Notes: a model not told the origin generated them from the sequence alone. Counted from the stretch's first letter, positions 1 to 5,542 are shown. The stretch is DNA of 5,547 bases from Bacteriovoracaceae bacterium UBA7317 (GCA_002474345.1 DKQD01000026.1:1314-6860), one strand, 5' to 3'. Made by a program: numbers and translations.

Positions 1-378
1 GCAAGTAATTAGGTGATTTAATTTGTGGGCCCTAAACTGAGCAACCATAAGGTGTAGCATTCCAACAATCGTAAAAAATGGATGATAAAAAGAATGCGGG
101 TCAAAACCCTGGTTTCCAATAGCGACTAGAATAGTTCCTAAACCAAGAAGGCCCAAGCAAAGTTTCTTTTTAGAAGACCAGTTTTTAAAAACTTGTCTAC
201 TTGTTAGTAAAACAACCAAAATGAGAGTTGGTAACTCAAAAGGCTCTAAATATGTGTGCCACCAATGATGAGAAAACCTACCAAGAACTGGCATAAGAGT
301 GATCATTAGAGGTAGTATAATGCAGTGTATCGCGCAGGCGATTGAGAGAATGGTTGAAATTTTAGTGGTAAGATTCAT
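1..378 (-). CDS. MerC-domain inner-membrane protein (3' end outside window)
   Basis: The reading frame is open from ATG at 378 to the left edge, 126 codons without a stop, so only the extreme C-terminus is missing. The protein is hydrophobic with about four membrane segments (roughly residues 7-32, 47-64, 73-90 and 100-116). The first carries the MerC signature C15-x-x-H18-C19 followed by P23, and the last part has the His/Asn-rich pattern H109...H118-x-x-N121...C126 seen at the end of MerC-domain proteins. MerC was named as a mercury transporter, but most chromosomal MerC-domain proteins have no mer operon around them and some sit next to Zur or Fur regulators. Here there is no merR, merT, merP or merA, so metal transport or binding in general is the safer role. 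An in-frame stop at 396-394 makes 378 the first possible start. The Shine-Dalgarno is weak (GGTG at 386-383). It is divergent from the Fur-family gene and shares the palindrome at 432-446 with it. Confidence 0.82.
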   Translation of the reverse strand, partial: MNLTTKISTILSIACAIHCIILPLMITLMPVLGRFSHHWWHTYLEPFELPTLILVVLLTSRQVFKNWSSKKKLCLGLLGLGTILVAIGNQGFDPHSFYHPFFTIVGMLHLMVAQFRAHKLNHLITC

Positions 379-431
379 ACTGCACCAATAGTTTTACTAA
401 GATTGTTTATGTAGCGAAAAACCTGCTTTTT

Positions 432-446
432 TGCAAATAATTTGCA
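432..446. promoter_or_regulatory. Perfect 7-1-7 palindrome, putative Fur-family operator
   Basis: TGCAAAT-A-ATTTGCA is a perfect inverted repeat of two 7-bp arms around one central base. That is the exact architecture of Fur, Zur and PerR boxes (for example TGATAAT-N-ATTATCA for Fur), with different outer bases. It lies between merC and a Fur-family gene, which is where such regulators commonly bind. It sits just downstream of a weak minus-strand promoter candidate (ATGACA 481-476, TATTTG 459-454), so repression of merC is the simplest reading. It is far upstream of the possible plus-strand promoter of the regulator gene. Direct binding is inferred. Confidence 0.65.
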
Positions 447-458
447 TATTTTTCAAAT

Positions 459-472
459 ATCGCTTTGGCGAT
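459..472. repeat. Small inverted repeat, ATCGC-TTTG-GCGAT
   Basis: Two perfect 5-bp arms flank a 4-base loop, in the divergent control region between the 7-1-7 palindrome and the Fur-family gene. It has no T-tract after it on either strand, so it is not a terminator. Function is unknown and it may be chance. Confidence 0.3.
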
Positions 473-474
473 GC

Positions 475-503
475 TTGTCATTTAGCTGAACCCCTTGTAA
501 AAA
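475..503 (+). promoter_or_regulatory. Candidate weak promoter of the fur-like/dinB pair
   Basis: TTGTCA (475-480), a 17-bp spacer and TAAAAA (498-503) form a plausible but weak sigma-70-type promoter. It would give a leader of about 20 nt ending in a modest GGAA (521-524) in front of the ATG at 530. The -10 is poor, so this is only a suggestion. Confidence 0.28.
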
Positions 504-529
504 TAACCACCTAATAATATGGAATCATC

Positions 530-967
530 ATGAAAATAATTAAAGCTTTATCTCTGCTCAAAGAAAAAGGCCTATCAAATACAGGATCTAGAAAAAGAAT
601 TCTAGAGGCACTTATGTTTTCAAGTGGTCCTCTCTCCGCTCATGAGATCTATCAAAGACTCTTGAAGGAGGGAGTTAACTGTAACGAATCAACTGTTTAC
701 AGAAACCTCCAGAAATTTCTCGAAAAAGATCTTGTTCAAAGTTTTACACTTAATGATGGGGTTTCCAGGTTTGAATTTAAGAAAAGTTCAGATGATCACC
801 ATCATCATATAGTCTGCCTGAAATGCAAAATGATGAAATGCTTAGATCTTTGCAAGGTTGAGGATTATTTTGAAGAAATGATAAAAAAATTAGGCTTTGT
901 ATCTGTTTCCCATAACCTAGAGTTTTATGGTGTCTGTAAAAGCTGTACCAACTCAGGTCTCAAGTAA
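530..967 (+). CDS. Fur-family metal-responsive repressor, Zur-like features
   Basis: A 145-residue protein of normal Fur-family length. The N-terminal half is a winged helix with the family's recognition-helix motif S54-T-V-Y-R-N-L60. The C-terminal half is the metal-binding and dimerisation domain: a run of four histidines (90-93), C96-x-x-C99, E111, H128 and C136-x-x-C139. The two CxxC pairs match the structural zinc site of the family, and the His run, E111 and H128 can supply the sensor site. Two further cysteines, C104 and C108, lie just after the first CxxC, where Fur usually has a Cys-poor acidic stretch and E. coli Zur has an extra Cys. Together with the neighbouring MerC gene this favours a zinc sensor, but Fur or another metal specificity cannot be excluded, so no symbol is given. 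The start at 530 has GGAA at 521-524; the earlier ATG at 519 stops after four codons. It is followed after 3 bp by dinB. Confidence 0.9.
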   Translation: MKIIKALSLLKEKGLSNTGSRKRILEALMFSSGPLSAHEIYQRLLKEGVNCNESTVYRNLQKFLEKDLVQSFTLNDGVSRFEFKKSSDDHHHHIVCLKCKMMKCLDLCKVEDYFEEMIKKLGFVSVSHNLEFYGVCKSCTNSGLK

Positions 968-970
968 AAG

Positions 971-2119
971 ATGTCTAAAGATTCTTTAAGAAAAATTATC
1001 CATATTGATATGGATTGTTTCTTTGCTGCTGTTGAAATGAGGGATAACCCAGCTTTAAGATCAGTTCCTATGGCCGTTGGAGGAAGCCCTCAAAAAAGAG
1101 GAGTTATAGCTACTTGTAACTATCACGCCAGAGAGTTTGGTATACATTCTGCCATGGCCTCTTCCAAAGCTCTTAAATTATGTCCAGACCTTAAAATTAT
1201 TCCAGGATCTATGGACAAGTACATTTTGGAATCGAGAAAGATTAGGTCCATTTTTTCTGAATTTACGGAGCTTGTGGAACCTCTTTCTTTAGATGAAGCC
1301 TATCTGGACGTTTCCTCTTCAAAGGCTTTTGGTGGAAGTGCTACACTCGTAGCTGAAGAGATTAGAAAAAAAGTTTTTGAAAAAACGGGTCTGACTGCTT
1401 CAGCTGGAGTCGCCCCAAATAAGTTTTTGGCAAAAGTTGCTAGCGATTGGAACAAGCCAAATGGACTTTTTGTATTAACGCCTAAGTTGATACCCTCTTT
1501 TATGTTATCTCTTAAAGTTAAAAAAATTCCAGGAGTAGGGAAAGTTACCGAAAAAAAGTTAAATAGAATAGATATTTTCACATGTAAGGACCTTCAAGAA
1601 AAAAAAATTGAAATATTAGAGTCCCATTTTGGGAAGTTTGGCAAAGTTTTAAAAGAGAGAAGTTTTGGAATAGATAACCGTAATGTGGTTACGGAGTATC
1701 CTAGAAAGTCTTTAAGCATCGAAAGAACTTTTGCTTGTGATTTAACGTCACTTGAATGCAAAGAAAAGGTCCCCCAGCTCATTTCAGATTTATGTGGTAG
1801 ATTACAACTTTTTAAGAAAAAGAAGGGGAGTGATGATCTTTATATCTCCAAGTTTTTTGTAAAATTGAAATATGAAGATTTTAAAAAAATGAGTTATGAA
1901 AAGTCTCACTCTTTCCCTTTTTATGAATCATTATGGAGGGAAAAAGACATATCATTACCTCTATATGAGTACCTTAATGACCAATTTGAAAGAGCGCTTT
2001 CAAAATCACCAAAAAAAATCCGACTAATGGGAGTTGGTGTTCGTTTTGGTAGGCAAGAAATGAATTATGATAATTTCTCTTTTAATCAACTAGAGCTTTT
2101 TACTAAAGATTTAAATTAA
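971..2119 (+). CDS. dinB: DNA polymerase IV (Y-family translesion polymerase)
   Basis: A full-length Y-family polymerase of 382 residues; E. coli Pol IV has about 350. It copies past damaged bases with low fidelity. The palm carries the catalytic acids D13 (motif HIDMDCFFAAVE, 11-22) and D108-E109 (SLDEAYLD, 106-113). F18 is at the steric-gate position that excludes ribonucleotides. The thumb has a helix-hairpin-helix, KKIPGVGKVTEKKL (184-197), followed by the little-finger domain. QLELF at 373-377, five residues from the end, is a near-ideal sliding-clamp binding motif. The start lies 3 bp after the stop of the Fur-family gene with only a distant AGG upstream, so translation is probably coupled to that gene. 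No LexA-type palindrome is obvious before it. Its stop codon overlaps the convergent ATPase gene by 4 bp. A nine-A run at 1599-1607 is a possible slippage site, but the frame is intact here. Confidence 0.96.
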   Translation: MSKDSLRKIIHIDMDCFFAAVEMRDNPALRSVPMAVGGSPQKRGVIATCNYHAREFGIHSAMASSKALKLCPDLKIIPGSMDKYILESRKIRSIFSEFTELVEPLSLDEAYLDVSSSKAFGGSATLVAEEIRKKVFEKTGLTASAGVAPNKFLAKVASDWNKPNGLFVLTPKLIPSFMLSLKVKKIPGVGKVTEKKLNRIDIFTCKDLQEKKIEILESHFGKFGKVLKERSFGIDNRNVVTEYPRKSLSIERTFACDLTSLECKEKVPQLISDLCGRLQLFKKKKGSDDLYISKFFVKLKYEDFKKMSYEKSHSFPFYESLWREKDISLPLYEYLNDQFERALSKSPKKIRLMGVGVRFGRQEMNYDNFSFNQLELFTKDLN

Positions 2120-3126
2120 AAAGCTGATAAATGTTCAATAACTTTACTTATTTCACTTAATTTAGTGCTGGGAGTATTCGTTCCTTGAATTAAGAAAGGG
2201 CTGTTCACCTCTTTGGATATTATGAAAGAGCTTTTAACTTTTTGGAGTAGTGACTTCCTCTTTTCAAGTGCTTTAAAAATCAACTCTTTTTCAAATTGAT
2301 TTTCAATATTTAACTTAATATTAAGTCCTCCAGCTTGAAAGGTGGAACCTCTTGAGATCTGGTTTGAAATTTTAAAATCTTCTTTTATAAGAAAGCCTTT
2401 AAATTCTTTATTAAAATAAAAGTCTTCAGGAAATCCTTTTTTAAATTTTCCATCTTTCCCAATAAACAAAAGAGAGTGTGATGCTTTTAAAGCAAGATCC
2501 CAGTCATGAGAGCTAAGAATAATCATTTTATTTTTTTCTTTGGCAAGAAATTTTAGGTTTTCTAAAAATTCAACTTTTCGAGGAATATCTAAAAATGATG
2601 TTGGCTCATCAAGAATAATAATTGGTGTATCCTGAGCCAGTGTTCTGCCTAGAAGGACTTTTTGTTTTTGCCCATCACTTAACGTATCGTAGGTTTTGTT
2701 TATTAAATTTCTAATTTTTAAAAGGTCTATTATGTCATCGATAATACTTTCGTCTGCCAAGCTCATTGATCCCCAGAAACTTGTATAAGGGAACCTGCCA
2801 AGAGAAAGAACTTCTTTAACTTTCATTGAACCTAAACTTGGCCTTTCTGTTAGAAGAACTGATACTTCTTTTGCAAAATCAAGAGGTGAAAAACTCTCTA
2901 TTTTTTTTCCTTTTATCTTTATGGACCCTGAAAGGGGATCAATAAGATGACTTAAGGTTTTTAAAAGAGTGGACTTGCCACTTCCGTTACTGCCCATTAC
3001 GCATAAGACTTCACCTTTAAAAGCTTTAAAGCTTAAGTCTTTTAGAATAGGTTTTTTTTCATACCCAATAGAAAGTTTCGATATTTCTAAAATTGGCCCA
3101 TTGCTTGTGATTATTTTAGAATTCAT
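2116..3126 (-). CDS. ABC importer ATPase, FecE/BtuD type with C-terminal extension
   Basis: The cytoplasmic motor of the importer encoded with the two upstream genes. Residues 1-245 form one nucleotide-binding domain: Walker A GSNGSGKST (45-53), signature LSDGQ (149-153, third position D instead of G), Walker B IIILDEPT (169-176) with catalytic E174, and switch histidine H207. The Q-loop region reads VSVLLTERP (88-96), without the usual glutamine; I recall this TERP variant from Bacteroidetes FecE/BtuD-like ATPases. At 336 residues it is about 80 longer than FecE; the extension (about 255-336) resembles no domain I can name. The ATG overlaps the permease stop in an ATGA (3126-3123), and a strong ribosome binding site lies inside the permease's last codons. 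It is the last gene of the operon and converges on dinB with a shared TTAA. Iron-complex, heme, cobalamin or other metallophore substrates are all possible. Confidence 0.93.
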   Translation of the reverse strand: MNSKIITSNGPILEISKLSIGYEKKPILKDLSFKAFKGEVLCVMGSNGSGKSTLLKTLSHLIDPLSGSIKIKGKKIESFSPLDFAKEVSVLLTERPSLGSMKVKEVLSLGRFPYTSFWGSMSLADESIIDDIIDLLKIRNLINKTYDTLSDGQKQKVLLGRTLAQDTPIIILDEPTSFLDIPRKVEFLENLKFLAKEKNKMIILSSHDWDLALKASHSLLFIGKDGKFKKGFPEDFYFNKEFKGFLIKEDFKISNQISRGSTFQAGGLNIKLNIENQFEKELIFKALEKRKSLLQKVKSSFIISKEVNSPFLIQGTNTPSTKLSEISKVIEHLSAF

Positions 3127-4136
3127 AGATCCTCCTCCTGTTGTTTTTTATTCTTGAGAAGAAAGATAATGAGGGCAGGAAAGCCCATGACTCCTAAGAT
3201 TGCATTGAGAGGAAGGGAAATTGGATCGGTTAAAGAACTTAAGGCTTCTGAGAATAGAGCTATAATAGAACCAAGAATCATAACAGAAGGCAGAAGTACT
3301 TTGTGATCTCCTGTTTGGAAAATTTTTCGTGCAAGGTGGGGAACTAAAACTCCTAAAAATGCCACTGGCCCACAAAATGATGTAACGAGGCCTGAAAGAA
3401 TTGCTGTCAGAAAAATAAGAAGGAACTTTATTTTTCTGATCGAAACCCCTGAACTTTGAGCGTAACGGTCACCTAGAAGCATGATGTTTAAGGGTTTAGA
3501 AAGTAAAAGTGATAAGAGAAGACCTATAATTGAAATAGACATAAAAATACTAAGGTCATCAAAAGATACTCTATGAAAGCTTCCTTGAGACCATAGAAAA
3601 AAGCTTTTAAGTTCATTCGCCTTCGCTAAAAGGCTCATTATATTGATCAGACCACTAGAAATATAACTAAAGACAAGCCCCAAAATGAGAAGTATTAGCT
3701 TGCCTGAAATTCTAAAGCTCAAAAACATTAGTAAAAGAAGGACACTCAGGCAACCCAACATTGATGAAAAAGTTAATCCTAGCCTTTCAAATATAGGGTA
3801 TTTTTCTATAGCTGACCAAGGTAGCCATTTTAGACCTAAAACCCAAAGAGCAACTCCAAGTGATGAACCACTTTGGATGCCTAAGACGAAAGGCCCAGCT
3901 AGCGGGTTTTGAAAAAATGTTTGCATTAAAAGGCCGCTCGTAGCGAGTGAAGCTCCTGCAAGAATAGCGGTCAGGACTTTAGGAATTCTTATCTCTTTTA
4001 AAACATCTATTGTGAGAGGGTCACCCAGGTTTAATGGAATAGGTCCCTTTAAAAGAACAAAAATGGATAACGTGATTAAAGATAAAATCATTGTTAAGAA
4101 AAGAAGAATTTTATTTTTTGAAACATCTTTAATCAT
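3123..4136 (-). CDS. ABC importer permease, FecCD/BtuC family
   Basis: A very hydrophobic 337-residue inner-membrane protein of the usual length for this family (about 330-350), with around ten membrane helices expected. Family signatures in order: RIPKVLTAILAGASLATSG (50-68), NPLAGPFVLG (77-86), the cytoplasmic loop LLGDRYAQSSGVS (220-232) and GPVAFLGVLVPHLAR (256-270), which includes the coupling region that touches the ATPase. The C-terminal LPLNAILGVMGFP (308-320) matches the last conserved block. It forms the homodimeric channel for substrates handed over by the periplasmic binding protein. It begins 17 bp after the stop of that gene with only a weak purine-rich site (AAAGA), and ends in a 4-bp overlap with the ATPase, so the three genes are very likely one transcript. 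The family is secure; the substrate (siderophore, heme, cobalamin, other metal chelate) is not determined. Confidence 0.95.
   Translation of the reverse strand: MIKDVSKNKILLFLTMILSLITLSIFVLLKGPIPLNLGDPLTIDVLKEIRIPKVLTAILAGASLATSGLLMQTFFQNPLAGPFVLGIQSGSSLGVALWVLGLKWLPWSAIEKYPIFERLGLTFSSMLGCLSVLLLLMFLSFRISGKLILLILGLVFSYISSGLINIMSLLAKANELKSFFLWSQGSFHRVSFDDLSIFMSISIIGLLLSLLLSKPLNIMLLGDRYAQSSGVSIRKIKFLLIFLTAILSGLVTSFCGPVAFLGVLVPHLARKIFQTGDHKVLLPSVMILGSIIALFSEALSSLTDPISLPLNAILGVMGFPALIIFLLKNKKQQEEDL
3131..3139 (-). promoter_or_regulatory. Strong ribosome binding site for the ATPase gene
   Basis: The minus strand reads AGGAGGAGG, two overlapping Shine-Dalgarno cores, 4 nt before the ATG at 3126. 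It is also coding: it supplies the Glu-Glu codons near the permease C-terminus. It is far stronger than the other start sites of this operon, and fixes the ATPase start. Confidence 0.85.
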
Positions 4137-4153
4137 TTTTATCTTTTTGGCTG

Positions 4154-5353
4154 TTATAAAATTTTTTTATACCACTGTAGTTTGTGGGAGGGTAAAAGAT
4201 CGGGGTGAAAAATTTTGACAAGATCTTTTAATAGTAATTGAGGGTTAACAAGGGCCCCTTCCCAGTAATCGTTCCCTCCATTTGCATTAATTTTTTTATT
4301 ATTCGTATAAATATGATTGCTTTTAAATGGGACCAAGAGGGAGTAACGTGAATCTTCTTTTATGATTTCTCTTTTTGAATTCCACGAAGATTGAGGTAAC
4401 CAGAACTTTGCCCCTTTTGTTTCTTTTAAAATAGTTTCAAAATTAACTGGGAAAAAGAGTTTAGATGTTTTTTTACTCCATGGTTGTCTCGCACCTGCGT
4501 CTAAAAGAAGTTTTGATAAATAGGTATTAGCACCAGGTAAATGCCATGAGCCTTGATAATTTCTACCAAGGAGGACGTAGGGAAATTGACTACGATTCTT
4601 TCCGGCCACTTTTCTTTTTAACTTATTATATTCATTTTTTCTTTTGTCATAAATTTCATTTGCTTCTTTTTGTTTCCCTATAAGAGCGCCTAAAAACTTA
4701 ATCCATTCAAATCGTCCTAAAGGGTGATTTTCTCTAAACTCACCATTATATACAACCTTTTGCCCAAGTTTATTTAGTTTCCCTAACCCTGTAAGAGAAG
4801 GGTCTTCGAGCGAGTAGGCCATCAAAAAGTCTGGCCTTAATTTTAGAACTCTTTCAATATTAAGAGGGAATCCAAGATTTTCTATTTTCTTTTCAGATAT
4901 TCTCTTTTTGACTTTGGGCGATGAAATATAATGAATCCCACTGAAACCTTTTAGAATATTAAGAGATTCAAGGACCTCTAAAAAAGGAATATGAGTTGTC
5001 GAAATTGACGCCATTTTAGACACTGGTTTATGAAAATAAAGACCACTTTTTTTACATTGAGGAATCCTTAGTAAGTTTAAATCTTTGCCCAGAAAAATGA
5101 ATTGGTCTTCGGCTCCAGTCCATGGCTTTTTGACTCGGAGTATTGTTTTTAACTTCACTGAGTAGATTTCAAAACCCTGTGCGTGGCTTAGTTCAACTTT
5201 CTTTATTCCAGGTAAGGCCAAGACCTCCTTGAGACAAGCGTCTTGTCCCTCAGTAACCTTAGCATTAGCTTGCCCAGGAACTAATAGAGTTGTGAAAAGG
5301 ATTAAATAAGTAAATAATGTAATGTTTAGGGTTAAGATGACCATTTTTTTCAT
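4154..5353 (-). CDS. Periplasmic substrate-binding protein, FecB/BtuF type
   Basis: A 399-residue exported protein. The N-terminus is a classic signal peptide: MKK, a hydrophobic core (about 5-25) and the AxA site A29-N-A31, with cleavage expected after A31. There is no lipobox cysteine, so it should be soluble in the periplasm. Residues of about 110-390 resemble the helical-backbone type III binding fold: STTHIPFLEVL (118-128), RPDFLMAY (173-180), ENHPLGRFEWIKFLGAL (208-224), the W270/H271 loop and a C-terminal block with GGNDYWEGALVNP (359-371) and IFHPDLLP (381-388). These blocks recall the Bacteroidetes-type cobalamin/iron-complex binding proteins. About 75 residues between the signal peptide and this domain (32-107, with C40 and C100) are not part of the classic fold and I do not recognise them. 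It is the first gene of the importer operon. Its start has no Shine-Dalgarno; ATG at 5344 (Met4) is the alternative. A -10-like TATAGT lies only 8 nt upstream of the 5353 ATG. Confidence 0.9.
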   Translation of the reverse strand: MKKMVILTLNITLFTYLILFTTLLVPGQANAKVTEGQDACLKEVLALPGIKKVELSHAQGFEIYSVKLKTILRVKKPWTGAEDQFIFLGKDLNLLRIPQCKKSGLYFHKPVSKMASISTTHIPFLEVLESLNILKGFSGIHYISSPKVKKRISEKKIENLGFPLNIERVLKLRPDFLMAYSLEDPSLTGLGKLNKLGQKVVYNGEFRENHPLGRFEWIKFLGALIGKQKEANEIYDKRKNEYNKLKRKVAGKNRSQFPYVLLGRNYQGSWHLPGANTYLSKLLLDAGARQPWSKKTSKLFFPVNFETILKETKGAKFWLPQSSWNSKREIIKEDSRYSLLVPFKSNHIYTNNKKINANGGNDYWEGALVNPQLLLKDLVKIFHPDLLPSHKLQWYKKIL

Positions 5354-5361
5354 TATTTTTG

Positions 5362-5389
5362 ACTATAGATTTCTAACACAAAGTTCAAG
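5362..5389 (-). promoter_or_regulatory. Candidate promoter of the importer operon, very close to the ATG
   Basis: On the minus strand TATAGT (5367-5362) is a good -10, with CTTGAA (5389-5384, 16-bp spacer) or TTGAAC (5388-5383, 15-bp spacer) as -35. Transcription would start within a base or two of the ATG at 5353, giving a leaderless mRNA, which would agree with the missing ribosome binding site. A start at Met4 (5344) would leave about 10 nt. Confidence 0.45.
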
Positions 5390-5443
5390 GGAAAGGTTGG
5401 GAATAAGTAAAAATGAAGGCCTTTTTAAATAAATTTAATTTAT

Positions 5444-5471
5444 ATGCAAAAGTGTTAGTGAAATTTTGCAT
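5444..5471. repeat. Inverted repeat ATGCAAAA / TTTTGCAT
   Basis: Perfect 8-bp arms (5444-5451 and 5464-5471) are separated by 12 bp in the divergent control region. Its arms carry the same TGCA core as the palindrome at 432-446, and the cores at 5445 and 5467 are 22 bp apart, two helical turns. It shares its right arm with the element at 5467-5481. It probably forms part of an extended operator. Confidence 0.55.
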
Positions 5472-5481
5472 GTCAATTGCA
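5467..5481. promoter_or_regulatory. Second putative Fur-family 7-1-7 operator
   Basis: TGCATGT-C-AATTGCA has seven-base arms around a central C, with 5 of 7 pairs complementary. It is identical at 11 of 15 positions to the perfect palindrome 432-446 beside the Fur-family gene, with TGCA cores 11 bp apart in both. Further outward, TTTTGCA (5464-5470) and TGCAAAA (5478-5484) are perfect mirror arms. It lies between the importer operon and the plus-strand gene at 5543, just upstream of or overlapping the candidate -35 of the latter. Binding by the local regulator is inferred from this similarity. Confidence 0.5.
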
Positions 5482-5492
5482 AAAAATTGACA
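5471..5492. repeat. Inverted repeat TGTCAATT / AATTGACA over the -35
   Basis: Perfect 8-bp arms (5471-5478 and 5485-5492) are separated by 6 bp. The right arm contains a consensus -35 hexamer TTGACA (5487-5492) and the left arm, read on the minus strand, contains the same hexamer facing the importer genes. It overlaps the Fur-like element at 5467-5481, so binding of a second protein here would compete with it. The sequence itself does not say whether it is an operator. Confidence 0.5.
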
Positions 5493-5515
5493 AGAACCTT
5501 TAAAAACAGTTATTT
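5487..5515 (+). promoter_or_regulatory. Candidate promoter for the gene at 5543
   Basis: TTGACA (5487-5492) is a perfect -35. At 17 bp the -10 would be TTATTT (5510-5515), which is poor; TATTTG one base later is slightly better. An alternative is TTGCAA (5477-5482), 18 bp, TAAAAA (5501-5506), whose -35 would overlap the Fur-like element. A weak -10 behind a strong -35 suggests a regulated promoter. Confidence 0.4.
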
Positions 5516-5532
5516 GTAAAGAAAGCTTGTCT

Positions 5533-5538
5533 GGAGGA
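5533..5538 (+). promoter_or_regulatory. Ribosome binding site for the gene at 5543
   Basis: GGAGGA, 4 nt before ATG at 5543, is a strong Shine-Dalgarno sequence. It is the main evidence that a gene begins at the right edge. Confidence 0.7.
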
Positions 5539-5542
5539 TTAA

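Noticed and set aside
1..378. Mercury resistance (mer) operon
   Set aside because: Only the MerC-type protein is present; no merR, merT, merP or merA is adjacent and the neighbour is a Fur-family regulator, so mercury resistance is not supported.
459..472. Rho-independent terminator between merC and the fur-like gene
   Set aside because: The stem is only 5 bp, no T-tract follows on either strand, and the flanking genes are divergent, so a terminator is not expected.
900..970. LexA/SOS box in front of dinB
   Set aside because: I found no CTG-N10-CAG or GAAC-N4-GTTC type palindrome before dinB; the region is the coding end of the Fur-family gene.
1599..1607. Nine-A run in dinB as a programmed or accidental frameshift
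   Set aside because: The frame is intact through to the clamp-binding motif, and long A runs are common in AT-rich genes, so there is no sign of a frameshift here.
1300..1782. Two minus-strand open frames (1300-1581, 1594-1782) inside dinB
   Set aside because: They are antisense to a conserved polymerase, show no family motifs and have no convincing start signals; they are by-products of dinB coding.
2969..3157. Plus-strand open frame opposite the ATPase start
   Set aside because: It lies antisense to the Walker A region, which is clearly coding on the minus strand, and has no recognisable product.
3148..3375. Minus-strand out-of-frame open frame within the permease, and plus-strand frames 3685-3912 and 4012-4218
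   Set aside because: All overlap conserved coding sequence in another frame; none shows motifs or a credible ribosome binding site.
5260..5353. Lipoprotein signal on the binding protein
   Set aside because: The signal peptide ends in A29-N-A31 and has no cysteine at the cleavage site, so a soluble periplasmic form is expected.
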